From positions 1 to 64,000 of the forward strand of contig CAIRGJ010000055.1 in assembly GCA_903878085.1 (NCBI GenBank): DNA of 64,000 nt, in the 5' to 3' direction. This DNA comes from an uncultured Hyphomicrobiales bacterium. Its GTDB lineage: Bacteria > Pseudomonadota > Alphaproteobacteria > Rhizobiales > Xanthobacteraceae. Made by a program: the position numbers and the translations under genes. Position 1 is the stretch's first letter, and the number at the start of each line of letters is the position of its first letter. Shown one piece after another: positions 35,401-42,908 of the stretch. The notes below the pieces were generated by a model. The model worked only from the letters and a program-made list of their open reading frames with translations. It searched no databases and had not been told where the DNA came from.

Positions 35401-36114
35401 ATGGATGCCAGACTAAGCCCGATCCTAGCCAATGGCATATTGCGTCAGCTTTCCGCCAAGTCGCTGGCGTTAATTGAGCCGCATGCCCGCAAGGTGAAGC
35501 TCCCGCAGGGCACGGTGCTCCACGAACCCGGCGAGACGATCGCCAACGTCTACTTCCCCATCAGCGGCATGGTGTCGATGCTCGCCGTGCTGAAAAGTGG
35601 CGAGGCGATCGAGGCCGGTATTGTCGGCCCCGAAGGCTTTGTCGGCGGCTATCTTGGCGTGCGCGGCTGGCGCGCGCAGGGCCATGCGGTGATGCAGATC
35701 AGCGGCGAGGCGCTGCGAATTAGCGTGCGCAACTTCAAGAAGGCCTATGATGCCAGCGACGAGTTGCGCATTCTGATCAACGGCTATCAGGCGGTCATGT
35801 ATTTTCAGGCGCAGCAATCCGCCGCCTGCCAGGCGCTGCATCCGGTCGAAGCGCGCATGTGCCGCTGGTTGCTGCAGGCGCAGGACGCAGTTGGCGACGA
35901 TACCTTGAATCTGACGCAGGAGTTTCTCTCGCACATGCTGGGTGTGCGCCGCACCAGCGTCTCGGGCAGCGCCAACAAGCTGCAGGAAGAAGGCCTGATC
36001 ACCTACAAGCGCGGCGTGATCCGCATTGTCGACCGCAAGGGCTTAGAAAAGTCGTCGTGCGAATGCTACGCGGCGGTACGCGGCGCCATCGCGGAAGCGA
36101 TGCCGAAAGCCTAG
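35401..36114 (+). CDS. Crp/Fnr-family transcriptional regulator
   Basis: This 237-residue regulator has an N-terminal cyclic-nucleotide-binding-like beta barrel (LPQGTVLHEPGETIANVYFP and GEAIEAGIVGPEGFVGGYLG), a long dimer helix and a C-terminal winged helix (LTQEFLSHMLGVRRTSVSGS, then ANKLQEEGLITYKRGVIRIV). It lacks an N-terminal Fnr-type cysteine cluster, so it is not an obvious oxygen sensor. Two cysteines sit near its C terminus (SSCECY). It stands alone behind a 349-base regulatory region. Its ligand and regulon are unknown. Confidence 0.88.
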   Translation: MDARLSPILANGILRQLSAKSLALIEPHARKVKLPQGTVLHEPGETIANVYFPISGMVSMLAVLKSGEAIEAGIVGPEGFVGGYLGVRGWRAQGHAVMQISGEALRISVRNFKKAYDASDELRILINGYQAVMYFQAQQSAACQALHPVEARMCRWLLQAQDAVGDDTLNLTQEFLSHMLGVRRTSVSGSANKLQEEGLITYKRGVIRIVDRKGLEKSSCECYAAVRGAIAEAMPKA

Positions 36115-36157
36115 CGGCTTGGTTGGCCGCTTCTGGGCAATGCCGTTCAACCAAAAA

Positions 36158-36183
36158 AGAAGCCGCCATCGCCGGCGGCTTCT
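36158..36183. terminator. Hairpin terminator between Crp/Fnr and Flp pilin genes
   Basis: Perfect 10-base arms (36158-36167 and 36174-36183) enclose a 6-base loop. On the minus strand a run of T's follows, so it is a strong terminator for the leftward pilin gene; it may also stop the convergent Crp/Fnr transcript. Confidence 0.85.
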
Positions 36184-36214
36184 GTCAGTCTCAACCTCTG
36201 CCGAAGTGGTGTGG

Positions 36215-36376
36215 TCACTTGAGCTGGGTGGAGACGCTCTGGAACGTTGCGTTGAGGCTGGTGCCGAGGCCATTGACCGCGGCGATAATCGCAACCGAGA
36301 TTCCAGCGGCGATCAGCCCGTATTCGATAGCCGTCGCGCCGCTTTCGTCTTGCAGAAATACCAATAGGTCCACCAT
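36215..36376 (-). CDS. Flp/Fap-type pilin, orphan
   Basis: This is a 53-residue protein: a short leader MVDLLVFLQDESG, then the type IVb pilin signature ATAIEYGLIAAGISVAIIAA with the conserved Glu-Tyr at positions 5-6 of the mature form, ending in TFQSVSTQLK. The Gly before ATAIEY is the prepilin peptidase cleavage point. GGAGTG lies just upstream of the ATG and a clear terminator lies downstream, so this is a real monocistronic gene. Flp pilins assemble adhesive Tad pili; no tad/cpa assembly gene is in the window. The length is typical for the family. Confidence 0.9.
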   Translation of the reverse strand: MVDLLVFLQDESGATAIEYGLIAAGISVAIIAAVNGLGTSLNATFQSVSTQLK

Positions 36377-36615
36377 AAAACGACACTCCGAGATTGGGTG
36401 AGCGTTACCACGCTACCGCACGCCTCTTAAGCGAGGCTTTATCGGCTCTCGAAAATTTTCCGTGAAATTACGAATAGAAATTTTGAATAGCGGCAAGCGT
36501 AAAGCGCGGTCGAAAAAAATGCGGATTGATTTTTCTCGACAATTTTAGGTGTTGCCGGGCTCGATGCTAATTCGTTCTCGTCAATAAAATATCGTTATGC
36601 GCAATAACGACGTGT

Positions 36616-37308
36616 TCAAACATCTTCCGGATTATCGACGTAAATTAGTCCCGCCTTCGCCAGCGGCTCGCGCATATTGTACATGTCGAGACCGAGAATT
36701 CCGGAGGCGAGTTTCTGACGCTTGGCGTCTTCGTCATCGAACCGCTTCTGCGCCTTGGCCGCGGTCTCGACGACGTACTTCTTCGGCACGACGACGACGC
36801 CGTCATCGTCGGCGACCACTGCATCGCCCGGCTCGACATTCACGCCTGCGCAAACGACGGGAATATTGACCGAACCCAGCGTCGCCTTGACGGTGCCCTT
36901 GGACGAGATCGCACGCGACCATACCGGGAAACCCATCTCCTTGAGCGTGGCGACGTCGCGGCAGCCGGCATCGATGACGAGGCCCTTGACGCCGCGCGCC
37001 TTCAGCGAGGTGGCGAGCAGGTCGCCGAACATGCCGTCGGTATTGTCGGCGGTGCAGCCGAGCACGACGATGTCGCCGGGCTGGCACTGCTCGATGGCGA
37101 CATGGATCATCCAGTTATCGCCGGGCTGCGCCAAAATGGTGACCGCGGGACCGGCGATCGAGGCGCCGGCCCAGATCGGCCGCATATAGGGCTTCATCAG
37201 GCCGTAGCGGCCGAGCGCTTCGTGCGTGGTCGATACGCCGAGCTTTTCGAAAGTCGCCATCGCCTTGCTATCGGCCCGTTTGATATTGCGGACAACGACG
37301 TTTCTCAT
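36616..37308 (-). CDS. RraA-like 4-carboxy-4-hydroxy-2-oxoadipate aldolase / oxaloacetate decarboxylase
   Basis: This is a 230-residue enzyme of the RraA/GalC/LigK fold. It shows the active-site region VIDAGCRDVATLKEMGFPVW, where Arg and Asp position the substrate and metal, and the earlier loop QPGDNWMIHVAIEQCQPGDI. GalC/LigK cleaves CHA to pyruvate and oxaloacetate at the end of the protocatechuate 4,5-cleavage and gallate pathways. GGAAGGAGA directly precedes the chosen ATG. It lies 17 bases after the GalB-like gene on the same strand, the expected hydratase-aldolase order, which supports this over a plain RNase E inhibitor role. Confidence 0.88.
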   Translation of the reverse strand: MRNVVVRNIKRADSKAMATFEKLGVSTTHEALGRYGLMKPYMRPIWAGASIAGPAVTILAQPGDNWMIHVAIEQCQPGDIVVLGCTADNTDGMFGDLLATSLKARGVKGLVIDAGCRDVATLKEMGFPVWSRAISSKGTVKATLGSVNIPVVCAGVNVEPGDAVVADDDGVVVVPKKYVVETAAKAQKRFDDEDAKRQKLASGILGLDMYNMREPLAKAGLIYVDNPEDV

Positions 37309-37325
37309 GGGGTCTCCTTCCGGAC

Positions 37326-38048
37326 TCAGCCGAGCGTTTCGGTGACGCGCGGGAACAGCGTTTGATAGGCTTCGCCGTATGTCATCGGCACGCCGGTGTT
37401 GCGCGAGCCCTGGATGCCGCGGTTGAGCGCGACGCGTTCGTAGTAACCCCACAGGTGCTTCTGCGCGGCGAGAATCTGGAACGCCTTGTATTTCTGTTCC
37501 CACACCTCGTCGATCTTGAGAATGAGGTCGGGCTTGTAGTTGCACTGCTCAGGCTGGTGCGGCTCGAACAGGAACACCGGCGGCGCCGAGTATTTGTATT
37601 TCGCGCCGGGCTTATGTCCCATGGCCTGCGCCACCACGCGGGTCTCCTGCGCGAAATGCGCGGCGTTCGGATGATCGAAATTATACGGGTCCTCGAGTGC
37701 GTGGGTCAGCACGAAGGAGGGGTTCATTTCGCGATAAATGTCGACCATGCGGTCGAAGTGCTGCTCGTTGAGCTTGAGCGGGTAGTCGCCACAGTCGAAG
37801 AACTCGATCTCGGCGCCGAGCAGGGCCGCCGCGCGTTCGGCCTCATCCTTGCGGCCGGCCTTCACGCTAGCCATCGTCGCGCCGGCTTCCTTCCAGGCGA
37901 ACTGGCTCTCGCCGCGCTCGCCGAACGACATGCAGACGATCTTGACGCGGTAGCCTTTCTTGGCGTGCAGCGCGACGGCGCCGCCAGCGCGCCAGACGAA
38001 ATCCCCTGGGTGGGCCGTGATAACCAGCCCGGTTTTTTGCTCGGCCAT
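37326..38048 (-). CDS. PIG-L-fold 4-oxalomesaconate hydratase (GalB-like)
   Basis: This 240-residue protein of the LmbE/PIG-L deacetylase fold has the metal motif variant AHPGDFVWRAGG and a second histidine in YNFDHPNAAHFAQETR. GalB of pseudomonads, a PIG-L-like 4-oxalomesaconate hydratase, has the same features, and the adjacent CHA-aldolase-like gene fits. It would hydrate 4-oxalomesaconate to 4-carboxy-4-hydroxy-2-oxoadipate. AGAGGAACGACG precedes the ATG. The alternative is a sugar deacetylase of the same fold, which the context makes unlikely. Confidence 0.85.
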   Translation of the reverse strand: MAEQKTGLVITAHPGDFVWRAGGAVALHAKKGYRVKIVCMSFGERGESQFAWKEAGATMASVKAGRKDEAERAAALLGAEIEFFDCGDYPLKLNEQHFDRMVDIYREMNPSFVLTHALEDPYNFDHPNAAHFAQETRVVAQAMGHKPGAKYKYSAPPVFLFEPHQPEQCNYKPDLILKIDEVWEQKYKAFQILAAQKHLWGYYERVALNRGIQGSRNTGVPMTYGEAYQTLFPRVTETLG

Positions 38049-38157
38049 CGTCGTTCCTCTTATTCGCTCATCATACTGCGCTGGCGCGTTGAATTAAACG
38101 CGCCAGCTGACGCTCGATCTCTCATCTCGCTGCGGATGTCCAGCCCGAAAGCTGGGG

Positions 38158-39144
38158 CTACTCGACTTTCAGGTTGAGCTTGCGCACGAGAGAGCCCCAT
38201 TTCTTCTCTTCTTTGTCGATATCGTCGGCGTATTCGGCCGCCGTCGACGTCAGGGGATCGCCGCCTTCGAACTGGATGCGCTGCTTGACCTCGTCGGTGG
38301 TGACCAGCTTGCTCAATTCGGCGCTGAGCTTGTCGACGATGTCCTTGGGCGTGCCTTTCGGCGCCAGCAACCCGTAGTGAAGCGAGCCGTCGAAACCGGG
38401 CAAGCCGGCTTCGGCGAAGGTCGGGACATCCGGCAGCCCGGAGAAACGCTTCTTGCTCGTGACGGCGATGACCCGCAGGTTGCCGGATGCGATATTGCCG
38501 AGCGCGGGCGGCAGCACCCCGAACGCGACCGGGACATGCCCACCAAGCAAGTCATTCATCACCGGCGCGGTACCCTTGTAGGGAATGATGGCGACATCGA
38601 CGCCGGCTTCGGATTTGAAAAGTTCCGCGCTCATATAGCCGCCGGTGCCGACCGCCGAGGTGCCGATGTTCAGCTTGCCCGGGTCCTTTTTGGCGAGTGC
38701 GATGATCTCGGCGATGGTTTTCGGTGCGAAGCTCGGATGCGCGAGCAGCGCCACCGGCATGGAGGCGATCAGGCCGATCGCTTCGAAGTCCTTGCGCGGG
38801 TCCATCGGAAGATTGACGTAGAGACTCGGGTTGATCGAAATCGTGCCGGTGTGACCGAGCAGCAGCGTGTAGCCGTCCGGCGCGGCGCGCGCGACCGCGC
38901 GCGTGCCGATGGTGCCGCCGCCGCCGGGACGATTCTCGACCACGACCTGCTGCTTGAATGCTTCCGACAGTTTCTGCGCCACCACGCGCGCCATCGCGTC
39001 GACGCCGCCCGCGGGCGTAAAGGGGACGATCAGTGTGATCTGGCGCGTCGGATAGTCGGCGGCGTTCGCGCCACCGATGGTCGCGCAGGCTAGGAACGCG
39101 GCAGCGGCGGCAAGCGCCAGCGGCGAAGACATGTCTATTTTCAT
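38158..39144 (-). CDS. Bug/TctC-family tripartite tricarboxylate transporter binding protein
   Basis: This 328-residue periplasmic binding protein has a signal peptide (LALAAAAAFLACATIGGANA) and the family motifs DYPTRQITLIVPFTPAGGVD and ENRPGGGGTIGTRAVARAAP. GAGGAAAAC precedes the ATG. It lies upstream of the GalB/GalC-like pair on the same strand, 109 bases away, and downstream of the MBL-fold gene. The four leftward genes may form one unit for uptake and degradation of an aromatic acid. No membrane components are nearby. Confidence 0.92.
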   Translation of the reverse strand: MKIDMSSPLALAAAAAFLACATIGGANAADYPTRQITLIVPFTPAGGVDAMARVVAQKLSEAFKQQVVVENRPGGGGTIGTRAVARAAPDGYTLLLGHTGTISINPSLYVNLPMDPRKDFEAIGLIASMPVALLAHPSFAPKTIAEIIALAKKDPGKLNIGTSAVGTGGYMSAELFKSEAGVDVAIIPYKGTAPVMNDLLGGHVPVAFGVLPPALGNIASGNLRVIAVTSKKRFSGLPDVPTFAEAGLPGFDGSLHYGLLAPKGTPKDIVDKLSAELSKLVTTDEVKQRIQFEGGDPLTSTAAEYADDIDKEEKKWGSLVRKLNLKVE

Positions 39145-39189
39145 GTTAGTTTTCCTCGAGCGTTGTTGTTGTTTGATTGATCGCGCCGC

Positions 39190-40173
39190 TCAAATCGTCG
39201 GGTTCCAGTTGACGAGAACCTCGCGGTAGCCGGATCCACTTTTCTCGACATGTCCAACCGCCGGAAACGGATAGTGGAAGCCTTGCACCAGCATCCTCTC
39301 GGCCACCAGCATATCGTACACCTTGCGGCGTGTCGCTTCGGCCGCGACCGGGTCGACATCCAGCATGAAATGCCACTCCGGATGGCGCGCGAACAGGAAC
39401 GGCGCGTGGGTGACGTCGGCTTGGACGTAGACCTTGCTGTTTCCCGACGCAACGACGTGCGACGTATGGCCCGGCGTATGTCCCGGGGTCGCGATGGCGG
39501 TCACGCCTGGGATGACTTCCTTGTCCCAGTCATAAGTGCGCACCCGCTTCAGAATGTCAGGCGTCATGAGGCGCCGCACGTTCTTGAAACCGAACACGAC
39601 CCGAGGCTTGGTCGCGCGGCTCATCTCGCCATCGTCCATCCAGAATTTGTGCTCTTGAGCGGGCACCAGAATTTCCGCATTGGGAAAGGCGAGCGAATTG
39701 TCGGCTTTGAGCAGACCGTTGATGTGATCGCCGTGATAGTGCGAGATGATGACGGCATCGATGTCCTTCACGTCGAACCCGGCGGCGGCAAGGTTGAGCA
39801 GGAGCCTGCCGTTGAGCCCTTTGCTCGACTGGAAGCCTGTTTCACCGGTGCCGGTATCGACGAGGGCGAGCTTCGCGCCGGTATTGACGATAATCGGGTT
39901 GTAGGGACCCGCGTAAAAGTCCTTTTCAAGAAAAGACGCTTCAAGCGCGGCGTTGACGTCGCTCTTGCTCGCATTGCCGACGAAATCGTCGGTGATCGGC
40001 ATGCGGCTGACCCCGTCATTGACGACGGTGATCTCGATGCTGCCGACCTTGTAGCGGTAGAACGCAGGCGCTTGCTGGCCGGCTTGAGGCGCGGCGGCGC
40101 GGGCCGGCGGCGCGGCCATAAACGCGCCCAAAGCGGCGGTTGCGGCTAGAATCTCGCGGCGTGAAGACTGCAC
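39190..40173 (-). CDS. Exported MBL-fold metallo-hydrolase
   Basis: This 327-residue protein starts with GTG behind GGGAGGGCC. Its N terminus SSRREILAATAALGAFMAAP has a twin-arginine-like signal with cleavage near ARAA. The metallo-beta-lactamase motif HYHGDHINGL (HxHxDH) is followed by the second-ligand region IATPGHTPGHTSHVV. These residues build a binuclear zinc site for hydrolysis of lactones, esters or related substrates. Divergent from a LysR regulator with a palindromic site between them, it is probably the first gene of the regulated leftward operon. The substrate is unknown; a lactone is plausible given the aromatic-acid context. Confidence 0.88.
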   Translation of the reverse strand: MQSSRREILAATAALGAFMAAPPARAAAPQAGQQAPAFYRYKVGSIEITVVNDGVSRMPITDDFVGNASKSDVNAALEASFLEKDFYAGPYNPIIVNTGAKLALVDTGTGETGFQSSKGLNGRLLLNLAAAGFDVKDIDAVIISHYHGDHINGLLKADNSLAFPNAEILVPAQEHKFWMDDGEMSRATKPRVVFGFKNVRRLMTPDILKRVRTYDWDKEVIPGVTAIATPGHTPGHTSHVVASGNSKVYVQADVTHAPFLFARHPEWHFMLDVDPVAAEATRRKVYDMLVAERMLVQGFHYPFPAVGHVEKSGSGYREVLVNWNPTI

Positions 40174-40256
40174 AGACGGCCCTCCCTGATTGTCGTTGGT
40201 GCCGATGTGTCGGCCACCTTGGCTTATTTTCCAAATCGATAGTATAAATTCTCTTC

Positions 40257-40271
40257 ATTCATATGATGAAT
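40257..40271. promoter_or_regulatory. LysR-type operator-like palindrome
   Basis: ATTCAT-ATG-ATGAAT is a perfect interrupted palindrome containing a T-N11-A core, the general form of LysR-family binding sites. It lies between the divergent MBL-fold gene and the LysR gene, 11 bases before the LysR start, where it could serve autoregulation and activation of the leftward operon. Confidence 0.45.
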
Positions 40272-40282
40272 GATGGATCGCG

Positions 40283-41188
40283 ATGACCCTGCGCAATTTC
40301 GACCTCAATTTGCTGAAGGTACTCGACGCTCTGATTAAGGAGCGCAACGTGACCCGTGCCGGGGAACTGCTCGGCCGTTCGCAGCCCGCGGTCAGCAATG
40401 CCCTTCGCCGATTGCGGGTCGCCTTGAAGGACGATCTGCTGGTGCGCGGCGCCAACGGCATGGTGCTCACGCCTCGCGCGGAGTCTCTTCGAAAGCCGCT
40501 GCGCAACACTCTGGCGGCGCTTGAAGGCGAGATTTTCGACGAGGGTCCGTTTGACGCGTCGGTCGCCAGCGGCGTCTACCGTGTCAGCATGCCGGATCGG
40601 CTGACGCTCGCTGTCGTCCCGCCGCTGCTCGATCGTTTGCAGCGGCTGGCGCCGAACATGGCCTTGCAGGTGCTAACGGCCGACCGGCAGCAAGCGCTCG
40701 ATTTGCTCGACAACGACTCGATCGATCTGGCGCTCGGCTGGTTCGACGACAAGCCCCGGCACCTTCATGCGGAGTTCCTGTTGGACGAGGATCTCAATTG
40801 CGTATTCCGTGCGGGTCATCCCATCCAGAACGCGAAATTCAATATCAAGTCCGTTCTGTCCTATCCGCATCTGATCGTGAGCGCGACTGGCGGACGAATA
40901 GCGATCTTCGATGAACTTTTGATGCGTCACAAATTGACGCGCCATGCTTTGATCGCCGTGACAAATTTCACGGCGGTGCCGGACATGCTGGCCCGCAGCA
41001 ACATGATCGGCGTGTTCACCAAACTGGCGTCGGACGTTTTTGAAAAGTCGTTCGGGTTGATCAAACGCCGGGTCCCGATCGATGTCGGAAAAATCGCCAC
41101 CAACATGGTGTGGCATGCGCGCATGCACAAAGACAGCAAGCACGCTTGGCTCCGCCAACAGATCAAGGCGGTCTACCTGGAATTCTGA
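40283..41188 (+). CDS. LysR-family transcriptional regulator (NodD-like subgroup)
   Basis: This 301-residue protein begins MTLRNFDLNLLKVLDALIKE, typical of the NodD/LinR/PcpR-like LysR subgroup, with helix-turn-helix NVTRAGELLGRSQPAVSNAL followed by RRLRVALKDDLLVRGANGMV. The effector domain follows. It is divergent from the MBL-Bug-GalB-GalC leftward genes and probably activates them in response to an aromatic compound or pathway intermediate. It ends upstream of the urt promoter region and is not part of the nitrogen cluster. Confidence 0.9.
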   Translation: MTLRNFDLNLLKVLDALIKERNVTRAGELLGRSQPAVSNALRRLRVALKDDLLVRGANGMVLTPRAESLRKPLRNTLAALEGEIFDEGPFDASVASGVYRVSMPDRLTLAVVPPLLDRLQRLAPNMALQVLTADRQQALDLLDNDSIDLALGWFDDKPRHLHAEFLLDEDLNCVFRAGHPIQNAKFNIKSVLSYPHLIVSATGGRIAIFDELLMRHKLTRHALIAVTNFTAVPDMLARSNMIGVFTKLASDVFEKSFGLIKRRVPIDVGKIATNMVWHARMHKDSKHAWLRQQIKAVYLEF

Positions 41189-41266
41189 CGCCCTGAGGCC
41201 GCCGGCCTGTCGCGAATTGTCGATTGGCTAGGCCGCTGTACACAATGGCGAATAAAGAGCCAAGTT

Positions 41267-41308
41267 TGCCTATTATTTAGCCATACGCTCCTGACCTAAT
41301 AATAGGCA
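41267..41308. promoter_or_regulatory. AT-rich inverted repeat upstream of the urt promoter
   Basis: The arm TGCCTATTATTTAG (41267-41280) recurs inverted as CTAATAATAGGCA (41296-41308), with one extra T and a 15-base spacer. It is centred about 80 bases upstream of the sigma-54 promoter, a usual distance for an enhancer-bound activator. It does not match the NtrC consensus I know. It could also be a weak LysR-gene terminator. Confidence 0.45.
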
Positions 41309-41368
41309 GGCCGCCAGTTATGCCTCATACATGCTTAATATCAATAACTTACTCCCTTCATGACGCCT

Positions 41369-41383
41369 TGGCACAGGGCTTGC
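41369..41383 (+). promoter_or_regulatory. Sigma-54 (RpoN) promoter of urtA
   Basis: TGGCAC-AGGGC-TTGC matches the -24/-12 consensus TGGCAC-N5-TTGC with exact GG-N10-GC spacing. Transcription would begin about 12 bases downstream, leaving a leader of about 55 bases before the urtA start. It points to nitrogen-dependent (NtrC-type) activation of the urea transporter. Confidence 0.8.
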
Positions 41384-41448
41384 GATTTGACGCCTTGCGC
41401 GGAAGTTCGCCGGGACATCGCGCGCGTCAAACGCAGGGGACTCCACTC

Positions 41449-42774
41449 ATGTTCAGATCTATTCAAGCGACCGTCATGCGGCCGAAGGCACGTACGTGGC
41501 TTTCGGCGGCGGCGGGATTGGCGGTTGCGGCCACTGGAGCGATCCAGTCCGCCAGCGCCCAAGACACCATCAAGGTCGGCATTCTTCATTCACTGTCCGG
41601 CACCATGGCCATCAGCGAAACCACGCTGAAGGATACGATGCTGTTTCTGATCGACGAGCAGAACAAGAAAGGCGGTCTGCTCGGCAAGAAGCTTGAGGCG
41701 GTCGTGGTCGATCCGGCTTCGAACTGGCCGCTGTTTGCGGAAAAAGCCCGCGAACTGATCGCCAAGAACAAGGTTGCCGCGGTGTTCGGCTGCTGGACCT
41801 CGGTGTCGCGCAAGTCGGTGCTGCCGGTGTTCAAGGAGCTCAATTCGATCCTGTTCTATCCGGTGCAGTACGAAGGCGAAGAGTCCGAGCGCAACGTGTT
41901 CTACACGGGCGCCGCTCCGAACCAGCAGGCCATTCCGGCCGTCGACTATCTGATGAGCAAGGACGGCGGTTCGGTGAAGCGCTGGGTGCTCGCGGGCACC
42001 GACTACGTCTATCCGCGCACCACCAACAAGATCCTTGAGGCCTACCTGAAGCAGAAGGGCGTCAAGCAAGAAGACATCATGATCAACTACACGCCATTTG
42101 GTCATAGTGACTGGCAGACGATCGTGTCGGACATCAAGAAGTTCGGCTCGGCCGGCAAGAAGACCGCGGTGGTTTCGACCATCAACGGCGACGCCAACGT
42201 TCCGTTCTACAAGGAGCTCGGCAACCAGGGCGTCAAGGCGACCGACATTCCGGTCGTGGCGTTCTCGGTCGGTGAAGAAGAACTCGCCGGCCTCGACACC
42301 AAGCCGCTGCTTGGCCACTTGGCCGCCTGGAACTACTTCGAGTCGATCAAGACCCCGGCCAACGCCAAGTTCATCAAGGACTGGCAGGCTTTCACCAAGA
42401 ACCCCAAGCGCACCACCAACGATCCGATGGAAGCTCACGTCATCGGTTTCGCGATGTGGGTGAAGGCGGTTGAGAAGGTGAAGTCCACCGACGCCGACAA
42501 GGTCATCGACGCGCTGCCCGGCATCACGGCGCCGAACCTCACGGGCGGCACCTCGACCATGCTGCCGAACCATCACATCACCAAACCGGTCTTCGTCGGC
42601 GAAATCAAAGGCGACGGCCAGTTCGATGTGGTGTGGAAGAGCAAGGGTCTGGTCCCGGGCGATGCCTGGTCCGACTTCCTGCCGGGCTCGAAGGATCTCG
42701 AATCCGACTGGGTCAAGCTCAAGTGCGGCAACTACAACACCGTCACCAAGAAGTGCGGCGGTTCGGGCTCCTGA
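41449..42774 (+). CDS. urtA: Urea ABC transporter substrate-binding protein
   Basis: This 441-residue periplasmic urea-binding protein has a signal peptide ending near SASAQ. The mature domain begins DTIKVGILHSLSGTMAISET and contains FGCWTSVSRKSVLPVFKELN and LFYPVQYEGEESERNVFYTG, hallmarks of UrtA/FmdD rather than amino-acid binding proteins. AGGGGA precedes the ATG. A sigma-54 promoter lies upstream and a strong terminator follows, so urtA is probably made in excess over the membrane subunits. It captures urea (or short amides) for UrtBCDE. Confidence 0.95.
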   Translation: MFRSIQATVMRPKARTWLSAAAGLAVAATGAIQSASAQDTIKVGILHSLSGTMAISETTLKDTMLFLIDEQNKKGGLLGKKLEAVVVDPASNWPLFAEKARELIAKNKVAAVFGCWTSVSRKSVLPVFKELNSILFYPVQYEGEESERNVFYTGAAPNQQAIPAVDYLMSKDGGSVKRWVLAGTDYVYPRTTNKILEAYLKQKGVKQEDIMINYTPFGHSDWQTIVSDIKKFGSAGKKTAVVSTINGDANVPFYKELGNQGVKATDIPVVAFSVGEEELAGLDTKPLLGHLAAWNYFESIKTPANAKFIKDWQAFTKNPKRTTNDPMEAHVIGFAMWVKAVEKVKSTDADKVIDALPGITAPNLTGGTSTMLPNHHITKPVFVGEIKGDGQFDVVWKSKGLVPGDAWSDFLPGSKDLESDWVKLKCGNYNTVTKKCGGSGS

Positions 42775-42797
42775 TCCCCGTGTTCTGACGAATGAGA

Positions 42798-42827
42798 GGG
42801 AGGCGGCCCAACCGCCGCCTCCCTTTT
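42798..42827 (+). terminator. Hairpin terminator/attenuator after urtA
   Basis: Perfect 10-base arms (42798-42807, 42814-42823), a 6-base loop and a TTTT tail lie 23 bases past the urtA stop. Partial read-through would give much binding protein and less of the membrane components, as is usual in ABC operons. Confidence 0.85.
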
Positions 42828-42836
42828 CCTTCAAGC

Positions 42837-42874
42837 GCGCATAATCCCGAAAACTGGGAACCGCTTTTCGGAAC
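42837..42874. repeat. Dispersed palindromic repeat, copy A (partial)
   Basis: GCGCATAATCCCGAAAACTG and the following GGGAACCGCTTTTCGG match the left part and core of the two full copies at 46.6 kb and 59.6 kb, but the right outer arm is lost. It lies between the urtA terminator and urtB. Similar intergenic repeats are common in Hyphomicrobiales genomes. Confidence 0.7.
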
Positions 42875-42908
42875 CTTGCGTCAAGTTTACTGCCGGGAAT
42901 GGATTGAA

